NCBI RefSeq assembly: GCF_000023825.1
Contig: NC_013061.1
Coordinates: forward strand, 5,084,001-5,148,000
From: Pedobacter heparinus DSM 2366
GTDB taxonomy: Bacteria; Bacteroidota; Bacteroidia; Sphingobacteriales; Sphingobacteriaceae
Length of the DNA: 64,000 nucleotides
Direction of reading: 5' to 3'
The translations under genes were made by a program, and so were the position numbers. Below are positions 43,790 through 52,672 of this stretch, in pieces. Position 1 is the stretch's first letter. Each line of letters opens with the position of its first letter. The notes below the pieces were generated by a model. It had not been told where the DNA came from and searched no databases. It saw only the letters and a program-made list of their open reading frames with translations.

Positions 43790-44629
43790 TCACAGACTAC
43801 TGGAATTAAAGGTATCACCCTGCCTTATGTCTCCGGTATCAAAGCCTTTTTTAAACCAGTACATCCGTTGTGCCGATGTACCATGGGTAAATGCATCTGG
43901 CACCACCTCTCCCTGTGCCTGTTTCTGAAGCTTATCGTCGCCAATGGCATTGGCAGCCGTCAAAGCCTCTTCAATATCGCCTTCTTCCAGTTTAAAATCT
44001 TTTAAATTCTGTGCCTGATGGGCCCAAAGCCCTGCAAAAAAATCTGCCTGTAATTCCAGTTTAACAGACAGGCGGTTGTACTCCTTTTCACTTACACGGC
44101 CCCTGGCCTGCTGAAGTTTGTCAGAAATCCCCAGCAGGTTCTGTACATGATGCCCAACCTCATGTGCAATCACATAGGCCTGAGCAAAATCTCCTGCGGC
44201 ACCAAAACGGTCCTTTAAATCCTGATAAAATGTTAGATCTATGTATACTTTATGGTCTGCGGGACAGTAAAAAGGGCCTACAGCCGAACTCGCATTTCCA
44301 CAGGCGGATTGTACCATATTGGAAAACAGCACCATCCTGGGTTTTTCATATTGCTGACCCATGGTTTCAAACTGCTTTTCCCAAACCTGGTTGGTCGACT
44401 CCAGCACGCCGTCAACAAATTTACCCTCTGCGTCCGTAGGATCGCCGGTCTTGCCCTCTGTTTGTGTTACCTCTCCAACAGGCAACTGACTAACTACTCC
44501 TGTAAGGTCTTTACCAAAAAGTAAACCTAAAACAATAATGATAATACCAACACCACCCCCGAGTTTTGCGCCTCCGCTCATCCCTCTTCTGTCGTCAATA
44601 TTACCACTTCCTTTACCGAACCACTGCAT
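43790..44629 (-). CDS. YpfJ-type neutral zinc metallopeptidase
   Basis: 279 residues with one N-terminal membrane helix (GVGIIIIVLGLLFGKDL) after MQWFGKGSGNIDDRRGMSGG. The zinc motif is YVIAHEVGHHVQNLLGI (HExxH), with ELQADFFAGLWAHQA providing the downstream acidic ligand. The RMYWFKKGFDTGDIRQGDTF ending is the family signature. Probably anchored in the inner membrane with the protease outside the cytoplasm. Physiological substrate unknown. Confidence 0.9.
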   Translation of the reverse strand: MQWFGKGSGNIDDRRGMSGGAKLGGGVGIIIIVLGLLFGKDLTGVVSQLPVGEVTQTEGKTGDPTDAEGKFVDGVLESTNQVWEKQFETMGQQYEKPRMVLFSNMVQSACGNASSAVGPFYCPADHKVYIDLTFYQDLKDRFGAAGDFAQAYVIAHEVGHHVQNLLGISDKLQQARGRVSEKEYNRLSVKLELQADFFAGLWAHQAQNLKDFKLEEGDIEEALTAANAIGDDKLQKQAQGEVVPDAFTHGTSAQRMYWFKKGFDTGDIRQGDTFNSSSL

Positions 44630-44698
44630 ATCAATTTTTTTAGTTTTGTTTATAAAAATTGCGACAATTGTTATACCAAAAATAAAAGAAAATGCAGA

Positions 44699-46207
44699 TT
44701 AATTAAACGCGGCTATCGCTTTATGGATTCTTTTGATGGTTTCTGCTGCGCCAAGGTTTACTGCAATATCAAAAACCCCAGGTCCAAATTTTCCGCCTAC
44801 CAGCATAATCCTTAAAGGGAGCATCAGTTCTCCCGGTTTAAAATTATGCGCTCCGGCAAGTTCTTTAAACTTTTCTTCCAGTTCCGCTGCAGCCGGTCCA
44901 TCTTTTACGTCCAGGGTATAAGCTTCAAAAAAAGCCGCCTTTTCCGGTGTCCATTTTGGCTTCACCGAAGCCAGGTCATAAACTTCGGGTGCAATAAAAA
45001 AATAGCTGCTTTGTGGTACAAAATCAGTTAGCAGATTACAGCGATCTTTAATTAGGTCAATGACCTGTTCCAATCTTACATCATCATTCAGCACCATGCC
45101 CTCGGCAGTAAAGGAATCTTTCACAAAAGGGAGCAGCTTTTTTGCTGTCGCATTTTTGATCCATTCGTGGTTATACCATTTTGCTTTCTCAAAATCAAAT
45201 TTAGCCCCGGCCTTGCTGATCCGCTCCACAGAAAATTTATCAATCAATTCCGCTAAAGTGAACAACTCCTGGTCTGTTCCATCATTCCAGCCCAGCATGG
45301 CCAGCAGGTTAACAAATGCTTCCGGCATAAAGCCAAGTTCCTTAAAGCCTCTAGTCAGATCGCCTGTTTTGGGGTCTGTCCAGTTTTGTGCATATACCGG
45401 AAAGCCCAGCCTGTCGCCATCCCTTTTGCTTAATTTACCATTACCATCCGGCTTTAAGATCAAGGGCAGGTGCACCCATTGCGGCATTTCAGTCTCCCAG
45501 CCTAAATACCGCCACAATAAAATATGGATGGGTGCCGATGGGAGCCATTCTTCACCCCTGAAAACATGGCTGATCTCCATTGCCCTGTCGTCTGCCACAA
45601 CCGCCAGATGATAGGTCGGCATACCATCTGCCTTCAGTAAAACTTTGTCGTCAACTAAATTGGTATCAAAACTAACATATCCTCTTATCAGGTCTGTAAA
45701 AGAAACCAGTTCATCTGCAGGCATTTTAATCCGTACAACATAAGGGGTATGATTTGCAAGCAGCACATTTACCTCTTCTGCTGTCAGGCTCAGGGAATTC
45801 CTCATTTCCAACCTGTTGGCCAGGCCATAGGTAAAATTCGGCACCGCTTTGCGCTTTGCCTCCAGTTCTTCAGGAGTATCAAAAGCATAATAAGCAAAGC
45901 CATCTGCAATCAGCTGATCTGCGTATTGTTTATAAGTAGATTTTCTTTCGCTTTGGCGATAAGGCCCGAACGCCCCACCTTGTTCCGGACTTTCGTCGGG
46001 TGTTAAGCCACACCAATCCAGGCAGGAAGTAATGTATTCTTCCGCACCGGCTACAAAACGGGTCTGGTCTGTATCCTCAACCCGTAAAATAAACGTGCCA
46101 TTGTGTTTTTTGGCAAACAGATAATTGAATAAAGCAGTGCGTACACCACCCAAATGCAATCCCCCTGTTGGGCTGGGGGCAAATCTTACTCTTACTTTCT
46201 TTTCCAT
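44699..46207 (-). CDS. gltX: Glutamyl-tRNA synthetase
   Basis: 502 residues, class I synthetase: RFAPSPTGGLHLGGVRTALF holds the HIGH-like motif, and GNGKLSKRDGDRLGF the KLSKR loop. The length and C-terminal helical domain match bacterial GluRS. As glnS is present, the enzyme is likely of the discriminating type. ATG 46207 gives MEKKVRVRFAPSP; a longer reading (46273) would overlap the promoter element and is rejected. Confidence 0.96.
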   Translation of the reverse strand: MEKKVRVRFAPSPTGGLHLGGVRTALFNYLFAKKHNGTFILRVEDTDQTRFVAGAEEYITSCLDWCGLTPDESPEQGGAFGPYRQSERKSTYKQYADQLIADGFAYYAFDTPEELEAKRKAVPNFTYGLANRLEMRNSLSLTAEEVNVLLANHTPYVVRIKMPADELVSFTDLIRGYVSFDTNLVDDKVLLKADGMPTYHLAVVADDRAMEISHVFRGEEWLPSAPIHILLWRYLGWETEMPQWVHLPLILKPDGNGKLSKRDGDRLGFPVYAQNWTDPKTGDLTRGFKELGFMPEAFVNLLAMLGWNDGTDQELFTLAELIDKFSVERISKAGAKFDFEKAKWYNHEWIKNATAKKLLPFVKDSFTAEGMVLNDDVRLEQVIDLIKDRCNLLTDFVPQSSYFFIAPEVYDLASVKPKWTPEKAAFFEAYTLDVKDGPAAAELEEKFKELAGAHNFKPGELMLPLRIMLVGGKFGPGVFDIAVNLGAAETIKRIHKAIAAFN

Positions 46208-46218
46208 AATTACTTCTG

Positions 46219-46226
46219 CAAAGATA
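46219..46226 (-). promoter_or_regulatory. Possible -7 element of gltX
   Basis: TATCTTTG on the minus strand, an exact TAnnTTTG match 12 nt before the gltX ATG. No clear -33 TTG at 20 nt. Confidence 0.42.
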
Positions 46227-46316
46227 TATTTTTTACGCGTTTGCCAGCCCATTGATCTGATGTGTTCCAACATTAAAAAAGCAGGCTGTTTAGTATCAGT
46301 ACGGTTGTATATTTGT

Positions 46317-46366
46317 CTTGCTTTTCTCCTGCTTTCCTCTTGCTATTCTCTTGCTATCCTCTTGCT
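46317..46366 (+). repeat. 11-bp tandem repeat, 4.5 copies
   Basis: The units CTTGCTTTTCT, CCTGCTTTCCT, CTTGCTATTCT and CTTGCTATCCT follow without gaps, then a partial CTTGCT. The period equals about one helical turn. It lies in the 310-nt gap between gltX and the histidine kinase gene, whose remaining sequence shows no gene, only a short AGGTG/CACCT inverted repeat (about 46435-46449). Confidence 0.8.
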
Positions 46367-46517
46367 CAAGCAGGTTAAAAACCAGTAATTATCAAAATAA
46401 AGTAAATAGCATGTCAGCCTTTTTCTGCTTTGCAGGTGCTTTACACCTATTGCCCGATTATTTAATTGCTTAATCCTGCATTTTTAAATGCTATTTTGTA
46501 ATTTGCCCTTATAATCT

Positions 46518-47735
46518 ATGAACCCGTACGAGAAAAAGCGCCGCTGGAAATTCTTCTTACTGATCTTTGCCATTGTTATAGGCACAGCTTCTGTCTTTTA
46601 CAGCGATTTCTTTGTTAAAAAAATGGAAAGGGAAGAGCAGCTGCAGTTCCAGCTGTATGTAAAGGTAACTGAACAAACCCTGGCCATGTACGACGACGAC
46701 CGTTATACCGGTCTGATCGACCTGATCAGAACAAATACCAAACTGCCCGTCATCATGACGGATTCGAAAGGGGACATCATCAGTTACCAGGGGCTTGATT
46801 CTACCAAGACCAATTACGATCTGGAAAAAAAGGCCAACGTCAATTACGACCCTGCTTATTTTGCCAGGGAACTCAGGAAAATGAAGAAGCAACACCCCGC
46901 AACACCCATTTTAGGGGGCGATGATACGCGTTGGTATATTTATCATAAAGACTCCGCAACCTTAACCCAGCTCCGGTATTTCCCTTACATCCAGCTTGCC
47001 GTAATCGGCCTGTTTTTACTTACAGCATATATTGCTTTCAGTTCGGCCCGCAAAGCAGAACAGGACCAGGTATGGGTAGGGATGGCCAAAGAAACCGCAC
47101 ATCAGCTGGGCACGCCCATCTCATCACTCATGGCCTGGGTTGAACTGATCAAGTCGCGCTTCGATGCAGAAGATGACCCCTTAATTGCCGAAATGGAAAA
47201 CGACATCAAACGGCTCGAAGTGATTACCGACCGTTTTTCCAAAATCGGCTCCAAACCTATTGTGGAAGACCATGTGGTATATACTGTCATTTATAACTTC
47301 ATGGAGTATTTTAAACTCCGCACCTCAGACAAGATCGTGTTCAGCATTATTGGCGACGAGCAGGTACGCGCTTTGCTCAATGTTCCGCTTTTCGACTGGG
47401 TTATAGAAAACCTGCTTAAAAATGCCGCCAATGCCATCGAGAACGAAGGCAACATTACCATTAACATCATAGAAAACTTAACCAAGGAGGAAGTATTCAT
47501 AGACGTGACCGATACCGGCAAAGGCATTGCACGCTCAAAGTTTGATGCTGTATTTCAGCCTGGTTATACCACACGAAAACGTGGCTGGGGACTGGGCCTC
47601 TCGCTTACCAAACGGATCATTGAAAATTACCACAACGGACAGATCTTTGTCAAAGATTCCGAACTGGGCAAAGGCACAACCTTTCGTATCATTTTAAAAA
47701 GTAGCATTACCTATGAACCGACCTCAAATACATGA
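46518..47735 (+). CDS. Membrane sensor histidine kinase (HQLGTP H-box type)
   Basis: 405 residues. Helix 1 about 10-30 (FFLLIFAIVIGTASVFY), an extracytoplasmic sensor of about 120 residues, helix 2 about 158-175 (IQLAVIGLFLLTAYIAF), HisKA with AKETAHQLGTPISSLMAWVE (H in HQLGTP rather than the usual HELRTP) and HATPase with NLLKNAANAIE, VTDTGKGIA and GWGLGLSLTKRII. No response regulator is adjacent. Its 3' end overlaps the DinB gene by 23 nt. Confidence 0.92.
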   Translation: MNPYEKKRRWKFFLLIFAIVIGTASVFYSDFFVKKMEREEQLQFQLYVKVTEQTLAMYDDDRYTGLIDLIRTNTKLPVIMTDSKGDIISYQGLDSTKTNYDLEKKANVNYDPAYFARELRKMKKQHPATPILGGDDTRWYIYHKDSATLTQLRYFPYIQLAVIGLFLLTAYIAFSSARKAEQDQVWVGMAKETAHQLGTPISSLMAWVELIKSRFDAEDDPLIAEMENDIKRLEVITDRFSKIGSKPIVEDHVVYTVIYNFMEYFKLRTSDKIVFSIIGDEQVRALLNVPLFDWVIENLLKNAANAIENEGNITINIIENLTKEEVFIDVTDTGKGIARSKFDAVFQPGYTTRKRGWGLGLSLTKRIIENYHNGQIFVKDSELGKGTTFRIILKSSITYEPTSNT

Positions 47736-48216
47736 GTATCCCGCATGGGGTGAAAAATACATCAGCCTGGTAGAAGGGGATGCATTGGAAGTCCTTAAAA
47801 AACAGGCTTCAGATTTCCCGGATTTTATAAACAGTCTGGTCGAAAAAGCAGATTACGCCTATGCCCCTGGAAAATGGACCATTAAGGAGCTCATTGGCCA
47901 TATTATTGATACGGAGCGGATCCTTACTTACCGTCTGACTTGTTTTGCACGTGCCGAAAACCATGCGCTTCCCGGATTTGAAGAAGATGATTATGTAGCC
48001 AATGCGCATTTTAAGGACAGGAGCCTGCTGAGTTTTTCGGAAGAATTCGCTTTGTTAAGGAAATCGGGTCTGTACCTCTTTGGTTCTTTGACGGAGCCTG
48101 AACTGAACAGGAGCGGAACAGCCGCTGAAAGACAGATTACGGTAAGGGCCTTACTTTTCGTCATTGCAGGTCATATCATCCACCATACCCAAATCATTAA
48201 AAGCCGCTACCTCTAA
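47713..48216 (+). CDS. DinB-like four-helix metal-binding protein
   Basis: 167 residues of the DinB/YfiT fold: KWTIKELIGHIIDTERILTY (first histidine), and VIAGHIIHHTQIIKSRYL near the C-terminus with the two further histidines expected for metal binding. Family members include thiol-dependent transferases (bacillithiol, mycothiol); the function here is unknown. The 5' 23 nt overlap the kinase gene, so both are probably on one transcript. Confidence 0.85.
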   Translation: MNRPQIHEYPAWGEKYISLVEGDALEVLKKQASDFPDFINSLVEKADYAYAPGKWTIKELIGHIIDTERILTYRLTCFARAENHALPGFEEDDYVANAHFKDRSLLSFSEEFALLRKSGLYLFGSLTEPELNRSGTAAERQITVRALLFVIAGHIIHHTQIIKSRYL

Positions 48217-48232
48217 GCCGGATTGCCGGTTT
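48215..48232. terminator. Weak terminator-like hairpin between DinB and Crp/Fnr genes
   Basis: AAGCCGG-(4 nt)-CCGGTTT gives a 7-bp stem with one G-U pair, overlapping the DinB stop codon; only a short T-run follows. It could serve the two convergent genes. Confidence 0.35.
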
Positions 48233-48247
48233 CACATCGGAAAATGC

Positions 48248-48817
48248 TTAAGCCCTGAGCTCTGCCCTGATCCTGCTTAAAGTTACCTGGGTTACTCCAA
48301 GGTAAGAAGCAATATATCCCAGCTGGATCCTTTGGATCAGTGCCGGGTTGTCGCGCAAAAGTTCAGCATAACGTTCGGATGCCGTTTTAAAGAGCCGCCC
48401 TATAAAACAAGCTTCCGATTTGATCAGTTCCAGCTCGGCAAGCTTCCTTCCCCAGTTCGCAAATGCAGCATCCTGTTGAAAAAGAACTTCCAGTTCTGCT
48501 GTCTTGATTTCATACAATGTACTGTTTTCCAGCAACTCTATACTCTCATAGCCCGGCAACCCATTGATGTAGCTGTTGTAAGAAAACAACAGGTCTCCCT
48601 CCATCCCAAACCAAAAGGTGATCTGACTTTCAGGGCCCTCACAAAAAGCTCTGGCAATTCCCTTTTCAATAAAAAAAACCGACTTTTCGACACGACCTGT
48701 ATGAATAACCAGCCGGCCTTTGGGCAATTCTATCTTTTCCATCAGCTCCAGCAATTGATTTAGTTGCTGTTCTTTTAAGGGATAAATGCTTTTTATTTTT
48801 TTTAGAATATTTTGCAA
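48248..48817 (-). CDS. Crp/Fnr family transcriptional regulator
   Basis: 189 residues: an N-terminal cyclic-nucleotide-binding-like beta-roll (residues about 20-115, GRLVIHTGRVEKSVFFIEKG, FWFGMEGDLLFSYNSYINGL) and a C-terminal winged helix (IQRIQLGYIASYLGVTQVTL-SRIRAEL). No iron-sulfur cysteine cluster like Fnr. Bacteroidetes have many such regulators with unknown ligands. It is divergent from the SMR exporter gene, with 106 nt between them, making the exporter a candidate target. Confidence 0.88.
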   Translation of the reverse strand: MQNILKKIKSIYPLKEQQLNQLLELMEKIELPKGRLVIHTGRVEKSVFFIEKGIARAFCEGPESQITFWFGMEGDLLFSYNSYINGLPGYESIELLENSTLYEIKTAELEVLFQQDAAFANWGRKLAELELIKSEACFIGRLFKTASERYAELLRDNPALIQRIQLGYIASYLGVTQVTLSRIRAELRA

Positions 48818-48898
48818 GTGCAGGTTGTTTTTGTAAAGATAAAATACCTGAAGCCTTATTTTTTAACATTTGTAAAAAACTTCCTGTTTAATTCGGGG

Positions 48899-48906
48899 TA
48901 TTTTTG
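48899..48906 (+). promoter_or_regulatory. Possible -7 element of the SMR exporter gene
   Basis: TATTTTTG matches TAnnTTTG, 17 nt before ATG 48924. Confidence 0.4.
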
Positions 48907-48923
48907 CAGAAAATATTTAGATT

Positions 48924-49247
48924 ATGAGTTGGATCATTTTAGTTATTGCAGGTCTTTTTGAAGTTGGTTTTACCACCTGCTTAAAGCTGTCAAACAATTT
49001 TAGCAATATAAAATGGAGCGCTGCATTTTTTGTTTGCATCTCCCTTAGTTTTTTATTGTTAAACAAAGCCATACAAACATTACCTATGGGTACTGCTTAT
49101 GCCGTTTGGACAGGCATAGGTGCAGTAGGCACTGTCCTTGTTGGTATCTTCTTTTTTGAGGAACCGGTTAATTTTTGGAGGATCTTTTTTATTGCAACGC
49201 TGATTGGCTCTATTTTAGGCTTAAAGTTTATTGCCGGCAGCCATTAA
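48924..49247 (+). CDS. Small multidrug resistance (SMR/SugE-type) transporter
   Basis: 107 residues with four transmembrane helices. SWIILVIAGLFEVGFTTCLK contains the essential membrane glutamate (E in LFEVG), and TAYAVWTGIGAVGTVLVGIF is the SMR signature. The WIILVIAGLFEVGF start is closest to the SugE/Gdx subgroup, which exports guanidinium in several bacteria; whether this one does is inferred. Divergent from a Crp/Fnr-type regulator. Confidence 0.9.
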   Translation: MSWIILVIAGLFEVGFTTCLKLSNNFSNIKWSAAFFVCISLSFLLLNKAIQTLPMGTAYAVWTGIGAVGTVLVGIFFFEEPVNFWRIFFIATLIGSILGLKFIAGSH

Positions 49248-49263
49248 GGTTGCCGTTTAAGTT

Positions 49264-49821
49264 TTACTTTATAGCAATAGGAAGTTCAACCTGCGTACGG
49301 TCCCAGGCCAATACCATATTGGCCCCTTGTGGCTGGGCTGTAAAGGTGACAGACAAAACCTCGACCGGTTTGTCCAGTGTTTTAACCGGCACTTCAACCC
49401 GTACCACATCCTGGTCCTGGTTGTAGCTAAAAGCGCCCCAGCGATCTGTTTGTCTGTTGATGATCAGCGTCCATTTATCCCGGGCAGGGATGGCAAACAG
49501 GCTATAGGTACCTGCTTTTATATATTTGCCCCCAATGCTGGCCCGGGTGTAAAACCTGATCTCTGTACATTCATTTGCACCTACACGCCATACCTTGTCA
49601 AACTGCTCCAGCACACCAAAAATTTCCCTTCCTTTCTTTGAAGGCCTGGAATAGATCAGTTTGATCAGGGGCGTTGAGCCGTCTTTTACTTTGGCCGCGT
49701 TTAAAGGATAGTATACAATATCAGCGGGGCTGGCATCTACAGGTGCAAATTTAGGTTCCTGTCCGTAAACAGCTAAGGCAAAGATCGCAAGTATTGCGAA
49801 TAAACTTAATCTTTTCATCAA
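49264..49821 (-). CDS. Secreted DUF2911 protein
   Basis: 185 residues with a signal peptide (MMKRLSLFAILAIFALAVYG, cleaved near GQE). The body is DUF2911: IKLIYSRPSKKGREIFGVLE, KVWRVGANECTEIRFYTRAS, GKYIKAGTYSLFAIPARDKW, all strongly conserved in Bacteroidetes. Function unknown; the family is usually exported. Stand-alone gene, convergent with the SMR transporter. Confidence 0.9.
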   Translation of the reverse strand: MMKRLSLFAILAIFALAVYGQEPKFAPVDASPADIVYYPLNAAKVKDGSTPLIKLIYSRPSKKGREIFGVLEQFDKVWRVGANECTEIRFYTRASIGGKYIKAGTYSLFAIPARDKWTLIINRQTDRWGAFSYNQDQDVVRVEVPVKTLDKPVEVLSVTFTAQPQGANMVLAWDRTQVELPIAIK

Positions 49822-49850
49822 ACCAATCCCTTTAAGGTAATAAGTATTAA

Positions 49851-50033
49851 CTAGTACTGACGTCCTTTAACAATACCGTTTAAGAAAACAGCACCGAATA
49901 TAAATCCTATAACTCCTCCAAGGATAGACCAGCCAAAGCTACCGGATATAATTGCAGCAGTTAAAATACCAAAAAACAGGCCTAAAACGTAATAAACCCA
50001 ATCAAAAGTGTTGTTGTTCTCTTCTTTAATCAT
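49851..50033 (-). CDS. Small two-helix membrane protein
   Basis: 60 residues: a polar N-terminus MIKEENNNTFDW, then two helices (VYYVLGLFFGILTAAIISGS and ILGGVIGFIFGAVFLNGIV), ending KGRQY. No recognised family and no conserved catalytic feature. A small integral membrane protein; it lies between DUF2911 and GH9 genes without overlap. Confidence 0.6.
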   Translation of the reverse strand: MIKEENNNTFDWVYYVLGLFFGILTAAIISGSFGWSILGGVIGFIFGAVFLNGIVKGRQY

Positions 50034-50073
50034 CTCATGAATTCTTAGGCCTCAAAGATATTGAATTATTTTT

Positions 50074-51879
50074 TTATTTCCCGCTCGTCCTGCTATCAAA
50101 AGCAGCCAGTAAATAGATCAGCGAAGCTGTACCGTCCATTGTGGGCTCATTTGTACTGTAATCACCGAAATCATCATGGTAAACCACCAACCCGGATTGA
50201 AATCCAGCATATTCATCCGGCTGTACCAGTTTAATACCAATCAGGTTTTTATAAATGCTCCCATACACGGGGCCATCAACCAGACCTCCGTCAACAGGAT
50301 ATTGATACAGGTGCGTTAGTGCCGAATGGGGGTCTTTGGGGGTATCGCCCCAGGCAGGTAAGCCGTATACCATACTGGTACCCCATGGGTTGCAACCAAA
50401 AAGCCAGTCAAAATTGGCCTGCACCAGCTCCTCAAACTGCTGGTCGCCGCTCAGCTTTCCATACAGATATCCCTGAATGGCAAAAGAAGCCGTCAAATTG
50501 TTGGAACACCAGATAAAAGGAACACCTCTGTAAAAAGCATTGTTCCTGGCCTTGTCCCAAACCTTTTCCAGGCCCGCCCTGTAATAACCGGTTGCCTGTT
50601 CCGAAATTCCCTGCTGTTTTGCTTTCGCAATTTCATAATGTCCAAAATTATGAAAAGGGTACCATTGATAATGCCTGGCAGTGTCGGCACCCATCCATGG
50701 GATCACCGGCTCCTTCCTGGCATAAACCGCTGCCTGCCGGAAATATTTTTTCCCACCAAAAGTCTGGTACAGTTCTGCCGCAGCCAGCTCCATATCATCC
50801 GTCCAATTGTCCTCTTCATAAAAATATGGGGCCCGGTTTGGCGCTGTTTGCTGCACCCCGGGTTGTTTTAAGCCAAAAGCATAGGCAGATCTGGCTTTTT
50901 CACCCAGCAATTTGGCATATGCTGCGTCTGTTCCCCTAAATAGTCGCTGTCCCAAGGCAAAGGCACTGCTAAATTTACCGGCAACTGAAGCCGTTCCGGT
51001 TGCCCTGTTCTTATATTTACCCAGGCCCTGCGGTTTCCCATTGGCAAAATAAACCGGTCTCTCGCTTCCTTTCCCATAATCTACATTGTCTTTTGTAGGC
51101 AGCCGCAAGCCCTGGTGGTCCCTGTCGTCTGCAATCTGATTAAACATCCAATCCTTACGGGGGTGCATTTTCAGTAACCACTGCAATCCCCAGCTGGCTT
51201 CATCCAGTATGTCTGCCCGGCCATTTTTACCTTCAAGGCCATTGGCAAGGTACTGGTCTGTAAAAACACCTGGAAAATCACGATAAGCGGCCAGCAAATG
51301 ATAAGTAGCATTGGCCGATGTGGTGGCATATTGCAGGTAATCAGAGGCATCATGCCAGCCTCCGCTAACATCTATATGTGTACTGTCGGGCATTGGCCCG
51401 TACATCGTATAACCATCCCGGGTATGGCAGCTGTCTTTCAGATAGGGGTTATACCCGCTTCGCTGCTGGCGCATATACCTCAGGGCAAAATCGGCTGTAT
51501 GGTTATAAACATGCTTGTCAATGATCAGTTCAGGAGATTGCACACTTCCTGCTTTGATAAAGTAGCGTCCCGGAAGGGTAAAATCACTAAAGTTTAACCT
51601 GGCCGATCTTTTAAAAGGTCCGTAAGCACCAAAAAGCTTAATGTTTCCAGAGGTATAGACTACTTTTCCGCTTTCCTTTTCTATAATTTCAAACTTTTGC
51701 GGCAGCTCAGTTTCATCCTGACTTACCCAAACAGCCACTTTTATGGCTTGCGGCTGATAGCCCAGCAGATTGATCCGCAGCCAGGCAGCCCTGGTTTCAG
51801 TCGACTTAATGTCGGCCCGAAAGGAAAGCAATAACAGGCCAGCGTATACTGCACAAAACTTGATTACATTAGTTCTCAT
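50074..51879 (-). CDS. Glycoside hydrolase family 9 (cellulase-like), secreted
   Basis: About 601 residues with a signal peptide (MRTNVIKFCAVYAGLLLLSF). An N-terminal Ig-like domain (RINLLGYQPQAIKVAVWVSQ) precedes the (alpha/alpha)6 GH9 domain. HIDVSGGWHDASDYLQYATT is the catalytic Asp region (DASDY), NPWGTSMVYGLPAWGDTPKD and the acid in YSTNEPTMDGTASLIYLLAA complete the site. Hydrolysis of beta-1,4-glucans or related glucans is inferred. ATG 51879 is preferred; a longer frame from 51951 lacks a signal peptide. Confidence 0.88.
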   Translation of the reverse strand: MRTNVIKFCAVYAGLLLLSFRADIKSTETRAAWLRINLLGYQPQAIKVAVWVSQDETELPQKFEIIEKESGKVVYTSGNIKLFGAYGPFKRSARLNFSDFTLPGRYFIKAGSVQSPELIIDKHVYNHTADFALRYMRQQRSGYNPYLKDSCHTRDGYTMYGPMPDSTHIDVSGGWHDASDYLQYATTSANATYHLLAAYRDFPGVFTDQYLANGLEGKNGRADILDEASWGLQWLLKMHPRKDWMFNQIADDRDHQGLRLPTKDNVDYGKGSERPVYFANGKPQGLGKYKNRATGTASVAGKFSSAFALGQRLFRGTDAAYAKLLGEKARSAYAFGLKQPGVQQTAPNRAPYFYEEDNWTDDMELAAAELYQTFGGKKYFRQAAVYARKEPVIPWMGADTARHYQWYPFHNFGHYEIAKAKQQGISEQATGYYRAGLEKVWDKARNNAFYRGVPFIWCSNNLTASFAIQGYLYGKLSGDQQFEELVQANFDWLFGCNPWGTSMVYGLPAWGDTPKDPHSALTHLYQYPVDGGLVDGPVYGSIYKNLIGIKLVQPDEYAGFQSGLVVYHDDFGDYSTNEPTMDGTASLIYLLAAFDSRTSGK

Positions 51880-52000
51880 CAGCTTAAATTTATATTTCCA
51901 CCCACAATGGTCCTCATCGCCCCCAATCTTGGCGCACATTAAAAATAGCAAACACTTGTCAGCTTTTGGTCAATTATTTAAAATATCCTGAGCAATTATT

Positions 52001-52026
52001 AAATTAATCAATCGATTGATTAATTT
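52001..52026. promoter_or_regulatory. 26-bp perfect palindrome: probable TetR operator
   Basis: The arms AAATTAATCAATC and GATTGATTAATTT are perfect reverse complements, centred 33 nt upstream of the TetR ATG. The right arm overlaps TAATTTTG (52021-52028), an exact TAnnTTTG -7 element, so a dimer bound here would block transcription. This is the expected layout of autoregulation by the TetR protein next to it. Confidence 0.75.
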
Positions 52027-52045
52027 TGTCAGCACAAATTTTCAA

Positions 52046-52672
52046 ATGGAAAAGATAGACAAGAAGGCCAATATCCTGGAAGCAGCAGAAAAGCTGTTTG
52101 CCGAACTCGGTTATGAGGCAACTTCTACACGTCACATTGCAAAAGAGGCCGGTGCCAACATGGCCATGATCAATTACTACTTTGGCTCAAAGGAAGGGGT
52201 ATTCATGGAGATCATGAGCAAAAGGATAGCCGATTTTAACACCCAGCTTACCAGCATTACCCAGGACAGGTTATCGGGCATGGAAAAATTACTTAAAGTA
52301 ATTGAAGGCTATGCCTCAAGGATCCTCTGCAATCATGGCCTGCATAAAATGATGCACAGGGAACTCTCTTTACCACACCGCCCTGAAATGTTTTTTAAAA
52401 TAAAAAACTCCATGGCCGAGAATTTGTTTGTCATCGAAAGGATTATTAATGAAGGCATTGCCGATGGAAGTTTCCGGCAGGTAGATGTCAGGATGCTGAT
52501 CGCTACCTTAATGGGCACCATCAGCAATGTAGCCATCTCTCCGTCTAAAATTACTTCAGGAACAACGCTCGACATTAACAACGAAGAAGACCGTAAAGTG
52601 ATCACAGCACGGTTGATTACCCATTTAAAAGACCTCATCATCACGTATTTAACACCAAAAAATGATACATAA
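52046..52672 (+). CDS. TetR/AcrR family transcriptional repressor
   Basis: 208 residues. The N-terminal helix-turn-helix is KANILEAAEKLFAELGYEAT-STRHIAKEAGANMAMINYYF, followed by the ligand-binding helical domain. ATG 52046 (MEKIDKKAN) is preferred over an in-frame TTG at 52016 that lies within the palindrome. Overlaps the outer-membrane efflux gene by 11 nt, so it is the first gene of a regulator-pump operon. Ligand unknown. Confidence 0.93.
   Translation: MEKIDKKANILEAAEKLFAELGYEATSTRHIAKEAGANMAMINYYFGSKEGVFMEIMSKRIADFNTQLTSITQDRLSGMEKLLKVIEGYASRILCNHGLHKMMHRELSLPHRPEMFFKIKNSMAENLFVIERIINEGIADGSFRQVDVRMLIATLMGTISNVAISPSKITSGTTLDINNEEDRKVITARLITHLKDLIITYLTPKNDT

Noticed and set aside
50074..51951. 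Longer start for GH9 protein at 51951
   Set aside because: Would place 24 residues before a clean signal peptide; 51879 is preferred.
52016..52045. TTG start for TetR adding 10 residues
   Set aside because: Lies inside the operator palindrome and -7 element; ATG 52046 fits the family.
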